Shown piece after piece: positions 56,921 to 64,000 of a stretch of 64,000 bases of DNA. Position 1 is the first letter of the stretch; every line of letters starts with the position of its first letter. The stretch comes from Gnetum montanum. Taxonomy: Eukaryota; Streptophyta; Gnetopsida; Gnetales; Gnetaceae. The stretch is from assembly GCA_015680685.1 (NCBI GenBank), contig MNCI01004849.1:62001-126000 (forward strand), given 5' to 3'. The position numbers and the translations under genes were made by a program. A model generated the notes under the pieces. That model was not told where the DNA came from and did no database searches. It saw only the letters and a program-made list of their open reading frames with translations.

Positions 56921-59900
56921 ATTTTTCAAGGTTTTGAAATACTAAAAGATCAACATTATTAATAATTTTAAGTAAGCATTTCTTCAAGAAAAATAGTGTT
57001 TTACAGCTGAAGAAATTCTATGCAAAATTATAATATGCAATTGATGTTAAAAATAATTTAAAATCAATTGAGAAATTCTTCATAGAGAAAAAAAATCTTT
57101 GGCATGAAAACAAATTATGCTACATAACAATTATTAATAGAGAGGTCACATTTTCAAAATGCTACAGAAAATCATCAAATCAAAGAAAAAGACCAACATG
57201 TTATTCTAGGATGTGCTAGTTTAAAGTTTTGCATAGTACTTATAGAGTTATGGACTTTTTAATTTTTCAATTACATAGATTGTTGAATCCATCATAGAAT
57301 TACAGCTTTAGGAACAAAATGAAAAAGACCATAAATAACTTATGCAAGTTAACCAAGCTAAGATCCATTATAGTTTGGCCTTGAGATTATTCTTTCTAAC
57401 TTGCTAGAGGATATTTCTTTCATTTTAGATATCTAACCAAAATATAGGCTACTAATATACTCATTAGAAACAATGTAAATCATTGGTTGTTACATTGAAA
57501 CTAAAGCATGGAGCCAAGGATAAGCATAAATTTATTAAGGTCTAAAAATACAAACTCAAGGGCTAGAATTTCATCATGCCATTGAAGTAATTGAATTTAC
57601 TAAAAAATTATAGTTGTTAATGGTGCAAGGTCATTAACTAAAAAGGAATAGAACATAGAAATAGAATCTAATTAGACAGTTTAGAAAATTCTGGCTAGAT
57701 CTTAGCTTAACCATAAAAAAAATAATATTAATAAAATTTGGCCATAATATGAAAATAACAATATTACCTCTAGGTCCTTGAGAAAAATACATCAACCAAA
57801 AATTTAGAAATAAAGCTAGTTTGCAATATTTTCAAAAGGAACTTCTTCAAAAATAAATTAAGAATACAAAAATTAGAAGAATTTGGTAAAAAGTTAGAGG
57901 AAAATGGCTCAATAAGTTCTTCTTCTATCTAAGAAATTTATCATTTAAAGATAAAATTATTGTTACAAGAATCTAAATGTAGTTAACACATATACAACTT
58001 GTCTAGGATTTCTTTAACAAAAAAGTAACTAAATAACTTATTGGTCAAGCAATTACATTTAACTTTCAATATTTTTAAACTATATTAAGAGCTATTTAAG
58101 CTCAATGATTGTAATGAAATGATATATTTTGGTTGGACTTATGGGGAAGAATCTTGGAGACTAAAAGACTTTTGGGATAGAAGATTGTAAAGCCTAGTCA
58201 TATAGAGGATAACTCTTAAGCTTATTTGATTGAAGTCCTATGAGTTTTAAGAGAGTTTTCTTAGTTGGAAATCTAGCTTAGTAGTTCAATCTAGTGGTAC
58301 TTATTTATTTTTGGCATAGTTTAATTACTCACTCTAATTGAAAATTGAATTGTTCTTACTATTATTGATAGTTGTGACTATCTTTAAATGTCAAAGAATT
58401 TCTTTTGATGAATGATAGTTCATTCTAATTTTTATAAGTTTATACAGTTTTAAATTTTTAAAAATATTACCCTTTGAATTTAGCTCTATTATCATTTTTT
58501 TTGAAGTTTACCTAATGAAAATTGATGATAGATTATCAAAATTATTTTTCAAGTTCCAAAAAAAATGCTAAATTGATTTTGTTACTAGTAATAAAATCCA
58601 AAATACTAGCTAGATGATTATTAAAGAAAGATTAATGAGTAATAGTTACATGATGGGACCTATGAGTTAAATGTCTTTTCAATATTAAGTATTTTAATAG
58701 TTTTTTGTAAGATTTAATTTCTATTGTTAGAATATAATCATAACATGATGTAGAATTATTAGTTTTATAACAACCCAATAATTTTCATAATCACTTTGGA
58801 ACAAGTTATAACAAATGGATGTGACTTATCATGCAAATTGTTACAACCATACCCATGTAATGTAAGCATTCAAGATCAAGTGATGAAGGTGTCAACAAAA
58901 TGAAAATAAGAATAATTTATAGAAGAATATAAACAAGAAAAGAATATAGTATGAACAAGAAATAATGAATCATAAAAGAATATTTTAGATGAATCATTGT
59001 TGGTGTACGAGTTGCACCTCAATAAACTCCAATAGGACTGAATCCCTAACTTTCAAATAGATATAGCTTAGAAAAAAAAACAACATAATGAAATAGAGAA
59101 AATCTACCTTCTGTTAATAAAAATTTCAATTTAAGAGAAAAATTACATAAAAAATGAGGAGCCAAACTCAACTCACAACTCTCCCAAGGATCTTAGAGTC
59201 CACACTTGTCACTTCTCAATCCTCAATTTATCACCATGAAGTCTAAACTAAAGATAAGAAATTTATGAGAGATTCTCTGAACCTCTCTCAAGTGCTATCT
59301 CTTGCCTCTCACAAACTTTCTTTCCGTAAGCTCTCTTTTTGCATTAGCATTCCTCCCTTAAGATCTCTCTCTTACTCTTGATCTTTTGGTAATGCTCTAC
59401 ATCCTCCTAAGATGTTCTTCCCATATGTCTTGGTGTTTGCTTTCACATAATAACAAGAAACATACATCATAATTATATAGAAAACAAGATAATGAAAAAT
59501 CCTAGGAAACATTTCCCAAGCTCCACTTGAAGATCTTTCATTATTTTCTATCATTTCTTTCCTCCTTTCACTATTTTCCAAATTGGAACAACCAATTTTA
59601 AAGTTTCCTTACTTATTTGGATAATTTTTTATCTTACCAATATATTTATCAATCAACCCAACACTCAAGAAAGATATCTACTATTTTTTTTAAGACATAT
59701 TCTCTAGGGTCAAGATGTCATACCCTAGAAATATTGCATGAAATGTCTTGCTTGAGACATCTTGGATGCAACTGTGACATCTGACCTACTAAGGCTAAAT
59801 ACAAAGATGGTTGTTTTGAGGTTTGGAATCTTTTGATGCCTTCAAATAAGTCCCCATAGATTCTGAAGCCCTCTAAACTCTTAAAAATGATCTCAAAACA

Positions 59901-60620
59901 TCCCAAAACATATATGTATGGTAGAATAAGAGGATTAATAGAGGTGTCCCTCCACCAATTGCACAAAAGACAATTAGAACAAAAACCATGAGAAATTCAA
60001 CTTATGTATTCAAAGTAAGAGATGTAGTTAGAAGCAAGAAGTACAAAAAGAAGAGGAGGAGTTATTATGATCCATATATTCATAATGATAAAATGATAAT
60101 AAAAAAGGTTAACAAGTAATTTATAAGAAAAAGAAATGAAGAAGGATCTAGTTTGTTATATAGGATAAAAAGATCCATAAATGAGCCATTTGTATTTTGG
60201 TCTAGTTTTCTAAAGAGAAAGACAAAACTATCTAGAAGGTTATGATGGAGTAAAGAGAATGAGTATGAAGAAGGGATACGTTGCATTTGAGATAGTAGTT
60301 CGTGGATCATTGAGGAATTGAAGAATGCCTAATCCACATAAGACTATTCAATTAAAAAAATTGACATAAGGCCTATCATGAGAAATAAAAAAAGGTAGGC
60401 ATTGTAAGGATGTATTCATAAAGAATAAGAAAGACATTTTATGAAGAAGATATTCATAATAAAATTAGAAGATATTAAGAATGACTATAAAATGTAAATA
60501 ATACTATTATGATGGATATATCGATGGATTATTTAGTCAATAATTTAAGTGTTAAGTTTTCTTATAACCAAAATGATCTTGATATATTTAAAATTATCCT
60601 AGAGAAAAATGCATGAAATA
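56921..60620. other. AT-rich intergenic or decayed repeat DNA
   Basis: No protein family recognised on either strand. Only the GACATCTTG cluster at 59690-59790 stands out. Minus-strand open stretches at 59372-59581, 59718-59966 and 60080-60310 show no motifs. Confidence 0.5.
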
Positions 60621-60625
60621 TATCA

Positions 60626-60640
60626 TGGTATCAAAGCTAG
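60626..60640 (+). other. Primer binding site, initiator-Met type, of a plus-strand copia remnant
   Basis: TGGTATCAAAGCTAG preceded directly by ATATATCA, an LTR-like CA end. Downstream DNA to about 61560 is AT-rich with scattered Gag-like phrases (ILEATYEG near 60787) and a possible degenerate Cys knuckle near 61250. Limits of an LTR upstream cannot be set. Confidence 0.55.
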
Positions 60641-62350
60641 AGATTCCAAGTTAATTATCAAGATAGAAAGTTATGAAAAAAAAACCATGAATTTGTGAAA
60701 TTAAAATGAAGTGATGTTTCAAGAGATTACAATAATTCATAAACAAATGATAGCTATCTAAGGCAATTACATAGAATATTTAAAATATTAGAAGCTACAT
60801 ATGAAGGAAGATTTGTAAGGAACATGGGCTAACAATTATTGAAAATAAAAAGGAAAAAGATCTGAGTACAATAGAAGGGTAGAACAAAATCATTGAGAAA
60901 GTTCATGAATAGATGAAGCTCCTAAAGATAGCATTAGAAAGAATATTGTGGTTTCCTATGATTTTGACAAATCAAAAGAATGATGCTCAACATCATCCAC
61001 TTCTTAAACATCATATGGAGTACATTATCTACATATTCCTATAAATGGAAGATAAGTTAGATGAATCAGTATGACATTCAAAAACTATGGAATATAGGAT
61101 GCATGAATAAGAAGAGATAAGGAAACAATAAAAAGAGAAAAGCAAGAAGACCATACAATTAAATCAAAGATGTAGCAATAAGCCCTAATATCCTAACCAT
61201 TATAGGAATAATCACTCTAAATCCTATTTTTCAAGATTACATGATTCCAAGTGCATCTCTTGTAATGTAGGAGAAAAATAAGCTTAGGCACTATAAGAAA
61301 TAACTTAAAAATTTGTAAGGTCATGCCATATAATAAAGAAGAAATAAAGGGTATATTTTTGAAATAATGTTTGATGCCACAAATGATCATCCTCATAAGC
61401 ATTAATTACTTTATCAATTACATGAGTTATCATAAATATTATAAACAAAGGTTTAAAATCCTATATTTTGGAATTGAGAAATAAGGGTTGGATGTAATTT
61501 TGCAACAAGGGTATGACTGTTTCTAAAGTAAGAATTTTTAGTGTACTTCTTTGAATATTATCATTCAAAATTCTTGCAAAATTCATTCATACTAGTCTTT
61601 AAGCACCTAGTTTTAAGAATAAGATGAATCCAAAAAAGAGAACCAATTATGATGAAATTCTAGATGGAAAGAAAATTTTCAACATGTTGATTATATGCAC
61701 TATTCAGAGAAATCTTGATTTGAAGTTAATAGTTACTTATAATTCATATCTCCTAGAAGAGAAATTTGAATCCAAGGTATTCAAAAAATTGATTGCAATT
61801 GACTTCGATGGATATGTACAATTTTAGCTTTCTATGTTAGAATTGATTATAAATAAAGAAATGAACAAGACATTCTAGACATATTCCAATAGCATAATAG
61901 AAATATTCTATTAGGGTACATATGCTCATTTACCTCTTTTTAAAGAGATCATTTGTTTTATTATCAATGATAAAAAGCAAGGTTTTCATTATATTTGAAA
62001 TATTTTCATTCAAATCGTCAAAAGTATAGCAAAAAAACATTATATTAAATTCATTATATAACTAATATTACTATATTATTGTAAAAAGTTACTATTTTAC
62101 ATTCTTATGATTGGAAGTTTCTAGTAGAAGGTATATCTATATTTATCTTTCTATACCAAATAGGTTTACAAAATTACTTTGCAAAATATAGAATCCTTTA
62201 TTACATTTTAATAACGCAGAATCCTAGCCTTATAAATGATTGATTACGGTTTTATTGAAATGAGTATTATGTTATACTAAAAAACACTTTTCATGATGAA
62301 ACTTATTCATTAAAATAAGAAAATAAATTACTAAACAAAACATTATTAAA
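60641..62350. other. Decayed AT-rich region
   Basis: Probably the remains of the copia element that begins at 60626. The plus-strand open stretch 61624-61827 (67 codons, MNPKKRTNYDEIL) has no recognisable domain. Nothing further can be supported. Confidence 0.35.
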
Positions 62351-62751
62351 TAACAATATGACCGACAAGCCCAGGAGGCGGCGGCCCAGGAGGAGCAGGA
62401 ACGTCTACAGGAGGAAGAGGTGCAACAGCAACGGCAACTCGACCAGGTGCATCAGCACAGCGCCAGCCAGTGGCTCAGGGGGGGGGGGGCGCTACCCGTA
62501 TAGCATCCTTGGAATTAGCTGTGAGAGCTCCTGGGGGGGAGCTCAGACGGCACATCCGGCGCACGTCTGTTAGATTCCACCCGAATGCGGGGGATTCTTC
62601 GCCGGACTGGCATAGGCGCGAGGCTCTTCTGCAGGGGTTTCAACAGGCCACGAACTTCATGGATACAGAGGACCATCGTGCCACCTTGGACCTGCTCCAC
62701 GAGTTGGAGTTGCCTCGGTGTGCCTGCCACCAGCTGCCAACCCACCCCTAG
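62351..62751 (+). pseudogene. GC-rich coding island, Gag-like Gln/Glu-rich protein, abutting an assembly gap
   Basis: An open frame of about 130 codons, without a start ATG, begins where AT-rich DNA changes abruptly to GC-rich at about 62355. It is a Gln/Glu-rich probable coiled coil (QEAAAQEEQERLQEEE, QQQRQLDQVHQH), then a G-run (62478-62489), then RHIRRTSVRFHPNA, REALLQGFQQATNFMD and LLHELELPRCACHQLP, ending TAG at 62749-62751. The layout suggests the N-terminal part of a retroelement Gag, of a family different from the others. An assembly or gap-filling error is also possible, because the G-run, the C-run at 62756-62764 and the N gap follow directly. Confidence 0.5.
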
Positions 62752-62767
62752 CCCCTCCCCCCCTGGT

Positions 62768-62866
62768 NNNNNNNNNNNNNNNNNNNNNNNNNNNNNNNNN
62801 NNNNNNNNNNNNNNNNNNNNNNNNNNNNNNNNNNNNNNNNNNNNNNNNNNNNNNNNNNNNNNNNNN
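62768..62866. other. Assembly gap (99 N)
   Basis: Ninety-nine unknown bases. GC-rich sequence on the left, AT-rich on the right; the true size and content are unknown. Confidence 0.99.
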
Positions 62867-63011
62867 ATATGATCATTATCCAATAGTAATCATTAGACCA
62901 TAAATGAAATTAACAATGAGAAGATAATATATTCTATATCATAAATAAATAATAATAAAAATTAAATAAAATTTACAAGTTATTCATTGAAACTTAATAG
63001 CTCCTCAATGG

Positions 63012-63770
63012 TAAATTCAAGCCAATCTACCCTTACAATGTCATGAATTTGAGGAGAAACATAACTTTGAGTTCATCTATCAGAATGGAAGGGAGTTCAT
63101 TCCTACTCCCGATATCACCATCCCATTGACTGAGACGTATTAACGGATGTTGAACTAGCTTGTCCAAGTATTCAGGGCAAGAGAACGGGACACTGTGTCC
63201 CCCTCAGAAGAAACCTTTTAAGATGGCCAAGAGGATTTGAACTCCCACTCAGAAGGTGGTGGTCCAATCTACACCACAGGTGTTCCTTCTACCTCCATTG
63301 CCTATTCACATCAATCATAGTTTTCCATCCCCTTTACTATCACCGTGATAGTGTCACAACCTCAACCCTCTATGGCAATGGGTAGTCACCCAATGTTTTC
63401 AGCATATCAACATATAGGCCCTTCAACCTCAGTGCTCATCAATCAGTCTTCTCAATCCATCCAACTACTGCATTAGATCTCTATGATGCCCACATTTCCA
63501 TATGTGCATAACATACCTACATCACAACCACATGTGGGTTTTTTTTCTGTCCCCTTCTCCATAGCCATTCTACCATCAGTAGTGGATCCAACCCCAACTG
63601 CATGGTGGACAACAACCACCTCTTTTCCAGCAACTCAAACATCTCATGTGCAACCATATAGGCAGCCTCAAACATATCAATTCCCCCATGTAATGTAGCT
63701 GAGCATGGGGCTATGGGCCACCGACACCACTAGACAAATGACTAACCACATGTCGCCACCTATTACAGCT
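63012..63770 (+). pseudogene. gag: gag N-terminal fragment, element C family
   Basis: Reads ANLPLQCHEFEEKHNFEFIY, GREFIPTPDITIPL, ARERDTVS, then Pro/Ser/Thr-rich sequence to MGLWATDTTRQM. It aligns with element C gag residues about 65-305 (ANLPLYVHKFKGKHSFEF, RKEFVPTLDAFIPL, MGLWSIPSATQA). It stops where the D-family LTR begins, so it was cut by that insertion or by deletion. Several in-frame stops. Confidence 0.75.
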
Positions 63771-63772
63771 AA

Positions 63773-64000
63773 TGGAATGTCATATCACATCATCCGCAAT
63801 ATTGTGTATGTGATATCGCATCATCCGCGATATCGCATCCCACGCAATATCGCATATGCGATATCGTAGTGTGCTACCAAATCTATAAACAAGAGGTGAC
63901 TCTCCATTGTTTCTCATCTAGGCTTATACTGTAGTGAAACTCTAGTAGTTTATCTCTCTAGAGATAGAATAATTTCCATGTTCCCACAGTAGGAGCTCCA
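63773..64000 (+). repeat. D-family LTR, start, cut by the window edge
   Basis: Begins near TGGAATGTCATATCAC. Palindromes AATATT (63798), GATATC (63812, 63829, 63860) and AATATC (63846) at steps of 14-17 precede TATAAAC at 63884. Downstream AAGAGGTGACTCTCC and GATAGAATAATTTCCATG match the element D LTR (AAGAGGATCTTCC, GTTAGATTATTTTCCAAG). It continues past the window. Confidence 0.7.

Noticed and set aside
61624-61827. 67-codon open stretch as a small gene.
   Set aside because: AT-rich surroundings, no recognisable motif, no conserved neighbour; an ORF of this length is expected by chance.
1-64000. tRNA, rRNA, snRNA genes, telomere repeats or organellar insertions.
   Set aside because: None recognised on reading both strands; short telomere-like AACCCTA occurrences are isolated.

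Overview
This window is repeat-dominated nuclear DNA from a seed plant with a large genome. Ty3/gypsy elements carry a second, plant-type RNase H after the ordinary one (the Tat-lineage hallmark), alongside a tRNA-Asp primer site, degenerate Ty1/copia Gag and plant-type GT-AG introns. A gymnosperm is plausible from the size and age of the nested elements, but the sequence does not prove it. I see no intact host gene, rRNA, tRNA or organellar segment. Reading frames are broken mostly by TAG/TAA/TGA that look like C-to-T or G-to-A changes of Gln, Trp or Arg codons, with few frameshifts: the signature of heavily methylated, silenced repeats.

Layout: about 50 kb is one nest of at least five related elements. 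Element A (+; 1-11942) has a ~195-bp tandem array, then pol, then the start of its 3' LTR. Element D (2955-8778, TSD ATTAT, gag only) split A's pol. Element B (-) starts inside A's 3' LTR: LTR 11943-13454, pol 13695-17130, then a ~190-bp tandem array (17820-18049, 36466-39940, 47241 onward) and an antisense multi-exon ORF (49072-50990). B was opened twice, by element C (18050-36465, TSD AAGCC, 18.4 kb, gag-PR-[antisense ORF]-RT-RNH-aRNH-IN) and by element E (39941-47235, TSD CCTTT, gag-PR only). From 51 kb on come simple tandem repeats, a decayed CCR4-type deadenylase fragment (52790-53575), a reverse D-family LTR (54345-55104), a Ty1/copia gag with primer site and LTR (-; 55112-~56920), about 5 kb of AT-rich DNA with little recognisable, an odd GC-rich coding island abutting a 99-bp N gap (62351-62866), a C-type gag fragment and the start of another D-family LTR (63773-end).

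Most interesting: (1) C and B share a multi-exon gene on the strand opposite to pol, lying between protease and reverse transcriptase, with an intron conserved in position and phase; C also shows a candidate TATA box and poly(A) signals. (2) LTRs of both families carry arrays of short palindromes just upstream of TATAAATA; in the D family the hexamer is GTATAC in one subfamily and GATATC in another, but dyad symmetry and a 14-bp spacing persist. (3) A short unit with core TTAAACTAGCA flanks the modules of A, B, C and E, and E looks like a C-type element that lost everything between two such arrays. (4) A very degenerate ~190-bp tandem array fills the space upstream of RT in A and B. (5) Integrases of A, B and C all have Lys where the third catalytic residue (Glu) belongs.
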